A stretch of 64,000 bases of DNA from Hybos culiciformis (taxonomy: Eukaryota; Arthropoda; Insecta; Diptera; Hybotidae). The notes beneath the pieces are model-generated. The model was not told the DNA's origin and searched no databases. It saw only the letters and a list, made by a program, of their open reading frames with translations. Within the stretch, counting starts at the first letter, position 1, and each line of letters begins with the position of its first letter. Shown piece after piece: positions 1 to 11,828 of the stretch. The stretch lies in the NCBI GenBank assembly GCA_964007475.1, contig OZ023273.1, positions 72,455,842 through 72,519,841 of the forward strand, given 5' to 3'. The translations under genes were made by a program, and so were the position numbers.

Positions 1-297
1 CGTCATAAAAAATTAAAATTAAAAAATAAAAACAAAAACTCTTTATTAAAAAACACATATTAAAATTCAAATTTAAAATTGTAAGTTAAAAAAATTAAAA
101 AAATTATAAAATATAAGAAAATTTAAAATTGTAAAACATTAATTATTGGACTATTATACATTAATAAATAGATAAATATTACAGAGAGAAAAACAAAAAC
201 AAAAAAATAGCTGAATTATTATTTATATGACTATAGTTAATATTGTTTTAAATTTTGATCATTTAGAAAAGCTTTCGCTCAATTTTTACATGTTTAA

Positions 298-917
298 TTA
301 TGTTATTAATTGTGTATTTATAATTCTTTTGTACTTGTCGTTAAGAAATTTTGTGTCACACTTATAATTCGTTACATTGTCCATATTAAGTTGTATATTT
401 AGAGCTTCTAAGTTTTTTCTCTTTTTCCAATAGTGGGCGTCTTTATGTAAAATCACTGGGTTGTCATAGTCGAATTGATGGTTATTTTCTATTGCGTGAA
501 CCAGACACGCTGTCCCTTGATTAATTTCACCATTGTTCTTGATTGATCTTGCGTAGTCATATTTGTGGTCCTTCATTCTTACTTTTATGTCTCTTTTCGT
601 TTCTCCTATGTATATTTTATTGCTGTTCTTATCTGTACATTCGATTTTGTAAACAACTCCTGTGCATGGTTGGTCAATCTTCGTCTTAGTCTTGTCAAAT
701 ATTTTGCTAAGCTTATTTATTGGTCCTTTTCCTATACCTAATTTTTCTTCCATTTTGGTAAGTGTCGCCGCGATTTTGTCAGATAAGTCAGGTACATACG
801 ATATTTTACGATATTTATCACAGGTGTTCTTTGGTTTTGTATTTGTTCTTTTGTGTTTAATACTGTTTATTATTCGTTTTATTATGTGTGTTGGTACGAA
901 ATATTGACTAATAAATT
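298..917 (-). pseudogene. Penelope-like element, C-terminal GIY-YIG endonuclease part
   Basis: The minus-strand frame is open from about 917 to the stop at 298 (about 206 codons); the first ATG is at 753 but the family match begins upstream. A linker with YVPDLSDKIAATLTK precedes a GIY-YIG nuclease core: GVVYKIEC, then KIYIGETKRDIKVRMKDH, then conserved HAIENNH. This is the usual order in Penelope-like retroelements, where the nuclease follows the reverse transcriptase and nicks the target. The RT is absent, so this is a 5'-truncated copy. The stretch is free of stops, suggesting a fairly recent insertion. Assignment rests on motif recognition only; a stand-alone GIY-YIG gene is less likely because the upstream linker also fits the Penelope family. 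Confidence 0.85.
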
Positions 918-1194
918 ATAAAATCGAACAACAAATTAATTTGTTTTTTATTTAAAATCGAGGCTGCATAAACCAACGTAAATACATATACATAACATAC
1001 AAATTTTACAGCCAGGAACATTTAGTTCAAAGAATTATTAATCTAAATAATTTTTTTTCATTAAAGTAAAGGCGTTTTATATTAAAATTAAAAAAATTTG
1101 TGTATTAAATAGTTTCAAAAATTTACTCTAGAATTGAGCGAATCCAAAATTGACAGAGCTGTAAAATTTCAAATACTTTTGTATTGAATACTAG

Positions 1195-1545
1195 TAAGGA
1201 ATAAAAAGTAATTGTATTTTAAAAGTAATCATTACTTTTTTCAAAAAGGAATTGAATTTAAAAAAGTAATGAATAAAAAGTAATTGAATTTTTAAAGGAA
1301 TGAATAATTTTTCTAAAAGGAATTGAATTTGAAAAAGGAATGAATAAAAAGTAATGGAATTTTGAAAGGAATGAATATTTTTTCTACAAGGAATTGAATT
1401 TTAAAAAGGAATGAATAAAAAGTAATTGAATTTTGAAAGGAATGAATTTTTTTTCAAAAAGGAATTGAATTTTAAAAAGGAATCAATAAAAAGTAATCGA
1501 ATTTTGAAAGGAATGAATAAAAAGTAATTCATATTTTTTCGTATA
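1195..1545. repeat. Subterminal minisatellite, left end of hAT (about 71-bp unit)
   Basis: The core AATAAAAAGTAAT recurs at about 1272, 1343, 1413 and 1484, a spacing of 70-71 bp. Each unit alternates AGTAATTGAATTTT and AGGAATGAAT words. The array is the mirror image of the one at 3590-3890. Such blocks often carry transposase sites in hAT or foldback elements; that role is inferred. Confidence 0.85.
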
Positions 1546-1748
1546 TTTTTCTTTAAAAGCATATTTTTCCAAAAAAAAATATAAATTTTCATATTTATTA
1601 GTTGAAAAAATATTTAAGTTGAAAAAAAACGCAATAAAAATGTTAAAACAAATGTTTTACTTTCCCTATTTTTAACAATGTAATAAAAATATAAATACAT
1701 AATACAATTAATTCTGAATTTAACATTTTTTGTTAAATTTTAATTTAA

Positions 1749-2062
1749 TTAAGATATTTGCAAATTTTGAACAACTTCAAAATTTATTTTAAGTAAAACT
1801 AATTCAGCGAAATTTTTATCAGAAAGAGTTTGCCTTTTTGCTGTATTCACCATTCCCGCAAAGGATAAAGGTCTATCCACAGGTGCAGAAGATGGTAATG
1901 GAGTATTAAATTTAAGGAAAATCTCCTTGATTGTTGGATATTTGTTCCGGATGTCAAAAGAAACATCGCCGTCTTGTTGTTACTTCTCAAAAATAACTTT
2001 AAGACAATGACTTAAATAGCTTTTAATATTAAATATACAGTTTATAATGCAACGATAAACTT
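1749..2062 (-). pseudogene. hAT transposase, C-terminal dimerisation region
   Basis: Minus-strand translation gives DVSFDIRNKYPTIKEI, then a PLPSSAPVDRPLSFAGMVN block and KRQTLSDKNFAELVLLK, ending in a stop at 1749. The YP...LP.SSAP.(E/D)R.FS-like...KR..L core is the hallmark of the hAT C-terminal dimerisation domain. One in-frame TAA lies just upstream of QQDGDV, and the frame closes again near 2062. The N-terminal BED finger and catalytic region are missing. The remnant sits inside the TSD-bounded hAT and is most likely its own former transposase. Confidence 0.8.
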
Positions 2063-2385
2063 AGAAACTAAAACTGCTGTGGAAAATTATAGCACCCGTT
2101 AATATTATTATTTTTTTACATTTTTTGTGAGAATTTTTATTTTTTAAAATTTATAGCGTCCCTTGATATTACTTAGTACACTTCGAAACAATTGCATTAT
2201 CCGAATGTTTCTGGGGCAAGATATTAAAAAGGCAAAAGACTTTCTACAAATATTTTTGTTCTCAAAATTCAATTTAATACATACTATTATAAATAAAGAA
2301 AAAGAATGTTGAATATTTAGCGGTGCTATTAATATGCACAGCAGTATATCATTCATCACAATTAAAATTAGATCCATTCATATAA

Positions 2386-2735
2386 AAAAAATACTAAATA
2401 AAAAAGTTATAAAAACCACGTTTTTTAATTGACTGAAAAGAAAAAAATTCAGAGGATTGTGGACAAACATTCAGAGGATTGTGGACAAACATATTTGAAA
2501 CTGATTACAACACTCAATAACTAGAAACGTGGGGCATATTTTTGAGATAATACTATAAATGTGTCGTAAAAATGCGCCCAACGTTTCTAGTTATAGACTG
2601 TTGTAATCAGTTTCAAGTATGTTTGTCCACAATGCTCTGAATGAGCCGAAGGAAAATTTTTATTTTCTTCTTTTTAGTCAATTGAAAAAGGTGGTTTTTG
2701 AAACTTTTTTATTTAGTATTTATTTTCTTCTTTTT
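2386..2735. repeat. Imperfect palindrome (hairpin), possible nested MITE
   Basis: Arms of about 150 bp (2386-2534 and 2575-2735) are reverse complements around a short centre near 2555. Matching words include AACTAGAAACGT with ACGTTTCTAGTT, and TGTGGACAAACAT with ATGTTTGTCCACA. The left arm has an extra direct duplication of TTCAGAGGATTGTGGACAAA. No coding content. Confidence 0.8.
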
Positions 2736-2862
2736 AGTCAACTAGCCGTCAACCCGTGCTTAGTTACGGAACTGGACTGATTTATTTTTTGTTACGAAAT
2801 TTGTGTGTTTAATCATTTTCTCTTTTATGAACAGAATTTGAATGAAATCGGACGAGCTTTTG

Positions 2863-3089
2863 AAGTCCTCTCGGTGTGTGTTTAATTTTTTATTCTTTTA
2901 ATATACCAAATTTAAATTAAATCGGAACAACTTTTGAAGTCCTCCCGAGGGGAACGTCGCTGGGTAGGAACTAGAAGTCCTCTCGGTGTGTGTTTAATTA
3001 TTTATTCTTTTAATATAACAAATTTAAATTAAATCGGAACAACTTTTGAAGTCCTCCCGAGGGGAACGTCGCTGGGTAGGAACTAGGAG
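2863..3089. repeat. Tandem duplication, 113-bp unit, two copies
   Basis: Two adjacent units start at 2863 and 2976 with AGTCCTCTCGGTGTGTG and contain CCCGAGGGGAACGTCGCTGG. They are nearly identical, so the duplication is young. Function unknown. Confidence 0.85.
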
Positions 3090-3370
3090 GCCGATATATT
3101 TTTTGTTACGAAATTTATGTGTTTAATTATTTCCTCCTTTTATGTGCTGAATTTGAATGAAGTCGAACAAACTTTTGGTTGTGAAAATTTAATGCAAAAT
3201 TGCGCGGGCAGACAAACAGACAAGAAACTTTTCACATCATCATTAAAGTGGTAGAATATTGCATTGTCATCGGGTTCAGAGCTATATTTAAAGTTTATGA
3301 GCTGTAGCTTGTCGGAAAATGGTCTAAAATTTGATTACAAAATTTCGTGGACAGACAAACAGACAAGAAA

Positions 3371-3448
3371 GTGACTTGATAAAAACGTTGTAAAAAGTGA
3401 CTTGATAAAAACGTTGTAAAAAGTGACTTGATAAAAACGTTGTAATAA
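3371..3448. repeat. Three tandem copies of a 26-bp unit
   Basis: GTGACTTGATAAAAACGTTG starts at 3371, 3397 and 3423. It follows a GACAGACAAACAGACAAG motif that also occurs near 3208, of the kind seen at ends of some insect non-autonomous elements. Confidence 0.85.
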
Positions 3449-3589
3449 CAAGATTTATTTGCTCCATATGCATAGGAAAAAATCTAGGTGAAGAAAAAAA
3501 ACTCATCACTGTACATTAATAAACATTCGTTCAATTCGTTCAACGGATTTCAACGCTTTTTTTAATATACTTTATATGAGTATTTTTAA

Positions 3590-3890
3590 ATAAATATTCA
3601 TTACTTTTAAAATTCAATTACTTTTTATTCATTCCTTTTTAGAATTAAATTCCTTTTTGAAAAAAAATTCATTCCTTTCAAAATTGGATTCCTTTTTATT
3701 CATTCCTTTTTAAAATCAAATTCCTTTTAGAAAAAATATTCATTACTTTGAAAATTCGATTACTTTTTATTCATTCCTTTTTAAAATTCAATTCCTTTTT
3801 GAAAAATTATTCATTCCTTTCAAAATTCAATTACTTTTTATTCATTACTTTTTCAAATTCAATTCCTTTTTGAAAAAAGGAATGATTATT
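3590..3890. repeat. Subterminal minisatellite, right end of hAT
   Basis: This is the reverse complement of the left array, with ATTACTTTTTATTCATT and ATTCCTTTTT words at the same ~71-bp spacing. It lies immediately inside the right terminal CTG. Confidence 0.85.
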
Positions 3891-4078
3891 TAAATATTTA
3901 CAGCTCTGAAAATTGAGCAGCATAACAAATCTATAATATTTTTAAATAAAGGACGAACTTTCTCAGAGCCCAATTACTGCTGGTTATGATCGCGAATTGA
4001 ATTGGTTTATTAACTTTAATAGTGTACGCATTTGGGGGTATATGCAGTGCTCGAAGTGGCAGGTTTAAAGTTGTTGAA

Positions 4079-4985
4079 CGGTTAAAAAATCTAAGCGTAA
4101 GTAATGAAATAAGATAAGTTATTTTAATGCGCAGGGCTTCGGTAAGTTGTATTTACATTCGCAAATTTAGCTCGGTAAAAGGTCCATTACATGCATCAAT
4201 ACACATGCAATTATAGAGGAATGTAAATTGTATTTAGATTTCCCTGTGATGTAAATTGTATTTACATTGCTCTATATTGTATTTACATTCTTCATAATAC
4301 TATAAACAAAATTAATATCACTCACACTCACAATATTTCAATACAGACAAATACAAAAAAAAAAAAATTGCAAATGTATACCTCTCACATGCATCATATC
4401 AATGTCAAACAAAGCTTAGTTTATAATGCTAAAAATCTATATTTTCCCTCTGAGCTTTTTTTTTTAATTAAAAATAAAATTAAATAAAATTTAAGAAGAC
4501 CATTAGTTCCTAAAATAATAAAAAAAAAAATTAGTAATTTTTCTAAAAAAAAATTATTCAATTTTTTTTTTTGCAAAAAAGAAAATGAATAATTTTTTTT
4601 GGAAAAATTAGTAATTTTTTTTTAATATTTTAGGAATTAGCTGATCTTAAATCATCCGGTTTGAAATCATTTCGAGAAATAAATTTACTTCCGTATTAAT
4701 TAAATTTTATTTCCTTGCTTCATTTTGAACTTTTTTGTTTATTTTTTTCATTGTAAATGTATTGTTTTCAACTCCCTCTCCCATGCACATTAAAGCAGTA
4801 TACAATACATGTTAATCAAATTTGTTATACAGCTCGTTGTGTATACACACAAACACATAGACACTCGTCAATATTATATCACTCGACCTTCGGTCTCGTG
4901 ATATAAACATGACTCGTGTCTATGTGTTTGTGTGTATACACAACTCGCAATAATAACAAATTTTCTTAACATGTATTGTAATCTA
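4079..4985 (+). mobile_element. Hairpin-ended non-coding repeat family, copy A
   Basis: The first 330 bp carry repeated TGTAAATTGTATTTACAT words (4141-4300). An A/T-rich inverted block follows (4500-4640), and the element ends in a ~195-bp hairpin and GTAATCTACTATTA. The same order occurs in copy C (13930-14354) and, reversed, in copy B (23029-26822). There are no terminal inverted repeats joining the two ends and no coding capacity. The class is unclear: a Helitron-like or foldback origin is possible. Limits come from where the copies stop matching. Confidence 0.7.
4791..4985. repeat. Large terminal hairpin of copy A
   Basis: Arms pair from CAATACATGTTAA...GTTGTGTATACACACAAA on the left to TTTGTGTGTATACACAAC...AACATGTATTG on the right, with the centre around CGACCTTCGGTC near 4885. 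Copy C keeps the same hairpin with matching changes in both arms. Confidence 0.85.
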
Positions 4986-7900
4986 CTATTAAGCATTAGC
5001 AATGCTTAATCAGCATATCTTTAGAACGGATTTTACAAAACTTAGAATTTTCAGAATAGTTGTCATAACTGTTCCATAACTCGATATCGATTAAATTAAA
5101 TATTCATGTTGGTGGGCCACTCATAATTAGAAACATTAAACTTGACGCTGTACTTATTTGTAAAGTGCTTCGAGAGATAATAATGTTTGTACTGCTTAAA
5201 TAACCTTTCGCATTCTGCAGTGGATTTTATTATTTTAGCTTTAAATGGTTTGCAAGTGTTTTGTTAAATTACTTTTTTTTTATTGAATTTAAACTATATG
5301 GAAACTATTTTTATTTAAGTGACAATTAACTTAAAATATGTTCCGGGATGCATTTTTTTCAAAAATAAGTGTTTGGATGATTTTCAAATTAAAAAGAAGT
5401 ACCGGAATTGTATCCCGTCCAATCCCGCCTCTCTTTGTGCACTGGGTATAAAGCATTTGGCAAAAACTGGTCTGATAATAAATTAAAATTTAAATAATTT
5501 CGGTTTTCTGTTCCCAGTATGAAAGTAGTGTAATTAATTTTCAACAAATGAAAGTTTTTTATTGTTTTTTTTTTTTTTTTTTGGGAAAATTTACATAATA
5601 TTTTTTCATTCAAAAAAAAAAATTAACAATATTATCTTAATTTATGTTGTAGTTCTCTTATTGGAACTCTCACGCAATTATGTGATTATTATTAATTAAG
5701 TGAATAAAATATACTGTATTATATTTATTTAATAATATTTTTTTTATTTAATTTGATAAGAAATCGTAGTAATTATTCTAGCAGATTGAGTTAATAAATT
5801 ATTTAAACTGGATTGGGGCACAGATAAACTTAGGCCTGCCTGGACAAAAAATAAATTATTAAATATTCTTCTGATCTTGTAACTTTCAGCATAGAGATAG
5901 TAAAAAGAGAGAGATAAGGAAATTTTTACTTTTAAGATTCAAACAATCAAGTTGAATTTGGACCCAAATGAATTGCTCAAATTTAACTGGGTTAACTTTC
6001 GCAAATTTTGTAAATATGTCAACTTTTTTTTTTTTTATTTTATGTATCAGTAGTATTAGTTTTTTTTTAATTGATCGTAAACTTATGAAATATACATTTG
6101 CAAAAATAAATGCGATAATATACTTTCTAAATTCCTTTCACTATCGTAGTTAATTAGTTTCAGAAAAAATAAAACATATTGAAAAAAATTTATTCAAAAC
6201 TCAGATATCCTTAACTTTAATATTTATATGTATACAAAAAAATTGTAAATGTTCGTAATTAAAAATTTGCACTATTGTGTATTGGTAGAAAACATACAGA
6301 CCGTTTTTTTTGTTTTTTCTACTAAACCCATAATCAAGTTAAAAAAAATATATTTTTTGAAATTTATAAATAAAAAATTATATTTAGATTTAGTATAAAG
6401 AAGATTATATTAGTAGTTTTGGCCGCAGCATCGTGCGGTTATATATTATCGTAAAATCCAATGGCATATGATCATTATGGTATAATAGTTCTAAACCAAC
6501 CATAATTCAAAAATAAGATGAATTCGTACATGTTTTTTTTTTTATATAATACTGCACTGACTGCCAACATTATATAATATAGGGACATCTAATATTAAGC
6601 AATTTGAAACCGATATAATATAGTAATTAGTAGTATTTGATTAAATGACTCCGGCGTAGTATTAAAATGCTCTCAAATTTGGATTATTTTAACTTTTCAC
6701 TTTTAGAAATTAAAAAAAAACTGTAGGATAAAACAAACAACATGTATAGGCTTTAAGCTTTAATGGTATTTATATAATCAATATTTAATCAAAGTTTTCT
6801 ATTACATAAATTACATTGTATATATATTTTATGTACATACATATTATATGTAAGATTAAAAAAAATAAAAAATAAATTACGTAAATTTTTTAAACAGAAC
6901 ATATGGAACTGAAATAAATAATGTAATCACAACAAAAAATTGTATGTGTATCCACTTAAAGGAGATGGGTATAAAAGTTTATTTTTTTCGTATAGTACAT
7001 ATTACTACCACCGTATGTTGAAAAAAAAAAAAACCGTCTTCGTCGTAAAATAATGTTATAATATCGCATAAATTATTTAAAATGTGTTTTTTGCTTTTCG
7101 AAAGCGGAAAAAAAAGACTTATTTTATTTTTTTATTTCAATTGTTGTAAAATATGCTTTATGTAGCCGAAAAAGAGATATTTTGTTTAAAAAAAAAAGAG
7201 TTAAGAGCTCTTTTTGGTTTTTGTAAAATTTTAAAATTATTATTGTTTTCATTGTTTTATCATATACATATACATGTAGCTAAATTATGTATACACATTA
7301 TTTCCATATACCATATATAATTATTATTATTATTATTATTTGTTTTTATACGCTGTCGGCGTCACCGACAAAATAGCTTATCATATATTATTATATGAGA
7401 AGATAAATAGAATTATTTCTATAAATATATAAATATTACCATAATTGTGAAAATTTATTTGATTAAATGTAAATTAAAAACAGACATTTTTAGTGTGTAA
7501 AGTAAATAAATATAAAAATTTTGAAAAAGATGGAATAAATTTGTTAAATCTATATATTTATTAAAATTAAATAATACCTTGTAGAGAGTGATGAGCTGCC
7601 AAAGTTTTTACAACTGGTTCTCTAGAAATTTTTGTTTTAAATAAGATTTTTATTCGTATAAAATTAGAAATTTTCAAATCATATTATTATTTATCAATTA
7701 TATAATGGCTGCACCTAAAACTATGCTAATTGCTTATAAAATGTAAAATAATTAAAGGTAAAAGTAAATAAGATGATATGAATGTAAAAAATAGAGCAAA
7801 ATTATATTATCTTTAAATTACCACAAACTAAAATTGAAATTTAAGTGAATCCGAAATAACAACCAGTTCGATTAATATTAAAACATTTAACAAGAGTTTA

Positions 7901-8740
7901 TAAATAGCCGAGTTAAATCTATATAGCTTTTAGTTAAATCTAAATTATGTAAAATTGCTTCAGTGTAAAGAAGTAGAACTTGCACTATTTATTCATAGAC
8001 TATTTAATGTCATATTTTGTAATCGATATATATAAGATATAATTAGGTATCAATATATAAATTAGTTTGTTATCATCAAAATGTAAATATAGTTTTTTAT
8101 ACACAAAAAATATTTAGTAAAATTGATAAAAATGCGAGAAATTAATAACTAATTTGTCATGTAAGTATGTATAAATTTATATTATATACATTGGATATGT
8201 AATATATAAAATGTAATTTGTGGTTTTGATTGATTATAACCTTATCTTGTTAACATAATCAATATGGTTCACGTTTACACAGTCTTCTAGACTTAATATT
8301 AAATTAACATGAAAATAAGATTATATATTTTTTTTTATCTCTCTTGATATATTTGATTCCAGAAACCTCTAATCATTATATTACAGTCTGATGAATTTGT
8401 GTTTCATTCATATCCATTATATTATGTACATTTATGTACATACATACATATAATATGTACGACGTGTGTACACAATTATTTTCTGTGAAATATGTTCTCT
8501 GGCACATTAATGTTTTTTTTTCCCCCATTTTTATAACCAATTAATTTTGTTTTTTTTTTTTTTTTTAGTACATATTTTGATAGTGTTATATGTAATAACA
8601 TTATAGTATGGTTGATTTTTATAATTCATTAGTTTTTTTTTGAATAACTTAATGACTGAAAATAGTCGAAAATCAATAGTACACAATACACATAAATAAA
8701 TGAAATATGAATACATAAAACATAATAGTCCAGAGATTTC
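4986..8740. other. AT-rich stretch with no recognisable gene
   Basis: Short open frames here (for example 5389-5613 minus and 5968-6153 plus) are low-complexity and match nothing I know. Poly-A and poly-T runs and an ATT microsatellite near 7320-7340 are the only structure seen. No promoter, RNA gene or conserved protein motif is supported. Confidence 0.5.
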
Positions 8741-9002
8741 TGGGCTTCATGGACCATTTGGGGGTACGGCAACCAATTCTAGGGATTACGTGAAACTGTT
8801 CGCTCACACATAGTTTCAAAATATAATTTTCTTTGCAAAGTTTTGTGAATTATTATATATTTAAATAAGAAAATTAAAACTTATAACGAAAATCTTCAAA
8901 AAAATGTTGATGGTATCATTCCTCCAACTTATAGTGTCGATTATTCGATAAGAAACCACTTCATCATTTTATTAGACAAGAATGTTGACACTGCAATAAC
9001 GC

Positions 9003-9283
9003 AAAAGATGAACTCGTTGGCTTGAAAAATAACATGAAAATTCGCTGTGATTTTAAAATAATGAAGCTGGATCAATTTTAGTACAAACAAAGCTAGATGT
9101 ATTCAATTTTATTTCAACGTGCGTTAAAAGTTCTTATTCCGTTTGTTACAACCTATTTATGCGAATCAGGATTTTCAATTTTTATAACGATAAAAGCGAA
9201 ATTGCGGAACAATGTCAAAGTTGAGCATGATATCCTCTCTATCAAACACTCTGCCAAGAATGCAACAATTAGTCGACGGTAAA
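9003..9283 (+). pseudogene. hAT transposase C-terminus, ZBED/SCAN-type subfamily
   Basis: Plus-strand translation reads KDELVGLKNNMKIRCDFK, then a stop, then an open frame from 9097 with PFVTTYLCESGFSIF and IKAKLRNNVKVEHD. The TTYLCE-GFS...K.K.RN.L..E pattern is the C-terminal dimerisation signature of hAT transposases related to vertebrate ZBED5 and SCAN/ZBED9-type genes. The rest of the protein is not recognisable. The matching right terminus of the element appears at 11828, after a 2.38-kb insertion at 9355-11737. Confidence 0.75.
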
Positions 9284-10650
9284 CAGGAACAACATTCTCA
9301 CTGAAGAAAATTTCAATTACTTATTTAATTTTATATACATTTTTTTTAATGTTAGGGAGAGGGCTGGGTTGTGGGTCGGGTTGTTTTTGGCCCATAAGTC
9401 ATAAATTAGCAAAATAAAGTATGTAGAGTTATACCTTGTTGGAAAGGAAATTTTCCTAACGCAACTTTTCTCCGAAGCAAGGCTGGGTTGTGGGTCACCT
9501 AGAAAAACCTTATTAAAATGAAAAAATATGAAGTAAAAACTCGATAAATATCGAAAATATTAATTTTTATTAATTTTAGAAGCCTTCAATGGCAAAAATA
9601 ATTTCACAAAGTGACAATCATCATCATCGATTGAAAAAAGTTGATTTTTTGTGGTTTAGTTGTCTTTTTTTGTAGAGACATGACCATAGATAAGATATAG
9701 TAATAGATGGCCCACTCAAAAGATCTACTACAGCGCCTGGTGGATTTGTGGAGGGAAGGTGAACTAAAAAAATAAAATTTTTGTAGGTGGTAATTTATTT
9801 CTAATATTTTAAATAAAATTATTAAAATTCAAATTTGCAGAAAAAAAAGAAGTTTATGAATAAAAGATAAATTTATTTTTATAGCAAATTTTTTATTTTC
9901 TTAATTTTTTTAGTTTTTATAAAATGTTTTCTGAAATATATTATATAATTCATATCACATTGTGTTCTAACATTTCCACTTAAAATTCTATTAATTTTAT
10001 TGCAATAATTATTAAATAATATCTTCTATTACTTTTATAATAATTTAGTCTGTTTTCTAAAATAAGTTCAAAATTTAACTTCAATTAAAATTATTTTTCA
10101 AAAATCCAGTTTATAATTTTTTTAAATAAAATTCAAATTAATTTTTTCTCAAAATAAATCACCTTCACGTCCAAACGCTTTTATTTCACAAAAAAATAAT
10201 AAATAAGAAAAAAAGCTCAGCCGGCTGGGTTGACAATTAAACAAAACGTAAACAAACAAGAGCGCCGCATGTGGTTGAAAGGTGAAACACATTAAGAAAA
10301 CTGAAATTAATTTTGTTCTAAGTGAACCTACCATGGACATGACTCAGAAAAACATGCATTAAAAACTGGTCAAATCAGATAAAATACTTTACACTGACAA
10401 AACTAACGATATTTAACACCTACATACGCTGTATATGCCACGCAGTGGAAAAAAATGGTGACCCAGAACCCAGCCAATCGCTGACCCACAACCTAAGCAT
10501 GACGTCATTTTGACAATTCGAAAAATATAAGATTTAAACTAAATGTTATGCATTCAATTCAGCTTTAACGATTCATTTACACAACAAAATGGAGCTTTGA
10601 AAAAATCTTAAAATCACTTTTTTTTATGATTTTCCCACATGGTGTATGCA

Positions 10651-11562
10651 CAGGGATGCCAACTGGGGTGTTTTACCCTGGAGTTTCCAGTCTTTCAACT
10701 AAAACTCCAGTCTCCAGGTTTTTTAAAATTTTACCAGTTTTTTTCAAAATTAATAATTTTAAAGTAAAAAAGAAATTCACATAAGCCATTAACCAGTAGA
10801 TGTCATTTTACTTTGTTATTCATTTAGCTATAGTATCATTTGTTTCAAAACAAAGTTATTAATACCTTTAAGAAATAATTGATCTCATTAATTAACTAAT
10901 TTTTTTCTAATTTCAATAATTGTATTTATTTTATATTACTTTCTATAAAGTTTAATTCTAATTTGAATTATTTTTGTATAGGCGGTTTATTTTATGTTTC
11001 GTTCGGTTATGTTAATAATAATTGTGATTCACCCTTAAAAAATTTAAGAATTTCAAATTTTGAATTTCAAATTCCTAATGTATTTTGTTGTGTAAAATTC
11101 AAATTTTTTTTTTGTTGTTGTGAATCTCAAATACACGCTCTGGCTGATGCGTGTATTTGAAATTCTCACAACAAAAAAAATTTTTGAAATTCAAGTTCTG
11201 TCATTCTAATTGATTTTCCTTGTACAATAATTTTTTGTTCATAATTTTTGCCCCGATGTAATAAAATCTTCTAAAGAAAATCCTACTCTGGCAGCTTTGT
11301 CATTAATAATTGAAATATATGAAAAAAAGTGAAAAAAAGTGAAAAAAAGTAATGTATTTTGTTAGCGAAACTTTTTTTTGACATTAAATCACACTAACAA
11401 AATACATTAGGAATTTGAAATTCAGAATTTGAAATTCTTAAATTTTTTTAAGGGTGAAGCACAAATGTAATTTATAAATTTATTATTTTTTCTATTTTTC
11501 TATCTACATTTTTTGTTTTTTCAACTCTCCAGTTTTTCCTCGGTCAAGAGTTGGCAACCCTG
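10651..11562. mobile_element. Non-autonomous hAT element with 8-bp TSD
   Basis: Ends CAGGGATGCCAACT and AGTTGGCAACCCTG form CAG...CTG terminal repeats. The flanks TGTATGCA (10643-10650 and 11563-11570) are an exact 8-bp duplication. At 912 bp it has no transposase. It contains a further hairpin at 11028-11458 and sits inside the TA-flanked element. Confidence 0.9.
11028..11458. repeat. Nested hairpin element
   Basis: Arms begin TTCACCCTTAAAAAATTTAA and end TTTTTTTAAGGGTGAA, continuing about 65 bp inward through GAATTTCAAATT-type words and the ATGTATTTTGTT block. An inner palindrome (CAAATACACGCTCTGG...) lies near 11130-11165. A related fragment with CAAATACACGCTGTGG and ATTAGGAATTTGAAATTC lies at 63675-63735. 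Confidence 0.75.
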
Positions 11563-11779
11563 TGTATGCAGCTTGTGTAAGCAATACGAATGAACATTCA
11601 CTTCGGTGTTTGCTTAAAAACTACCTTGGGTCAAAACAAAAATTTGACAGTAGTTAGATCCGTCTTTTTTACTTTGCCTGACAGAAAAAATTAGCTGACC
11701 CACAACACAGCCCGACCCACAACCCAGCCCTCTCCCCTACATAAGAACACTTTTCTTTAGGGGTACATAAAGATTCAAA

Positions 11780-11828
11780 TCAGTATAAAGGGGTACAAAT
11801 ACATATTTCAAAAGGTTAGGAACCATTG
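11780..11828 (+). other. Right terminus of the interrupted hAT remnant
   Basis: Read on the minus strand this is CAATGGTTCCTAACCTTTTG, close to the hAT consensus that starts CAGTGGTTCC(C/T)AACCTTTT. It lies downstream of the hAT coding relic at 9003-9283. A matching left end was not found, so the copy is truncated there. Confidence 0.6.

Larger units (their letters stand above)
1154..3908 (-). mobile_element. hAT element with minisatellite ends and 8-bp TSD
   Basis: The element starts CAGAGCTGTAAA and ends TTTACAGCTCTG, so the terminal inverted repeats carry the hAT-typical CAG...CTG ends. Both sides are flanked by the same 8 bases, AAAATTGA (1146-1153 and 3909-3916), the TSD length of hAT transposons. 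Just inside each end lies an array of ~71-bp units, in opposite orientation at the two ends, which makes the whole copy foldback-like. The interior holds a decayed hAT transposase C-terminus (1749-2062, minus), a hairpin (2386-2735) and two small tandem repeats. Length is 2755 bp. No intact transposase frame remains, so the copy is non-autonomous now. Confidence 0.88.
9355..11737. mobile_element. Non-coding element with TA target duplication
   Basis: Ends are GGGAGAGGGCTGGGTTGTGG and its reverse complement (one G longer on the right), flanked by TA at 9353-9354 and 11738-11739, the TSD of Tc1/mariner-type elements. The word CTGGGTTGTGGGTC recurs inside both ends (about 9364 and 9483; reversed near 10465, 10487, 11697 and 11710), a likely transposase-site array. 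It carries no recognisable transposase and is split by the hAT MITE at 10651-11562. It sits in the 3' part of the hAT remnant. Confidence 0.8.
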
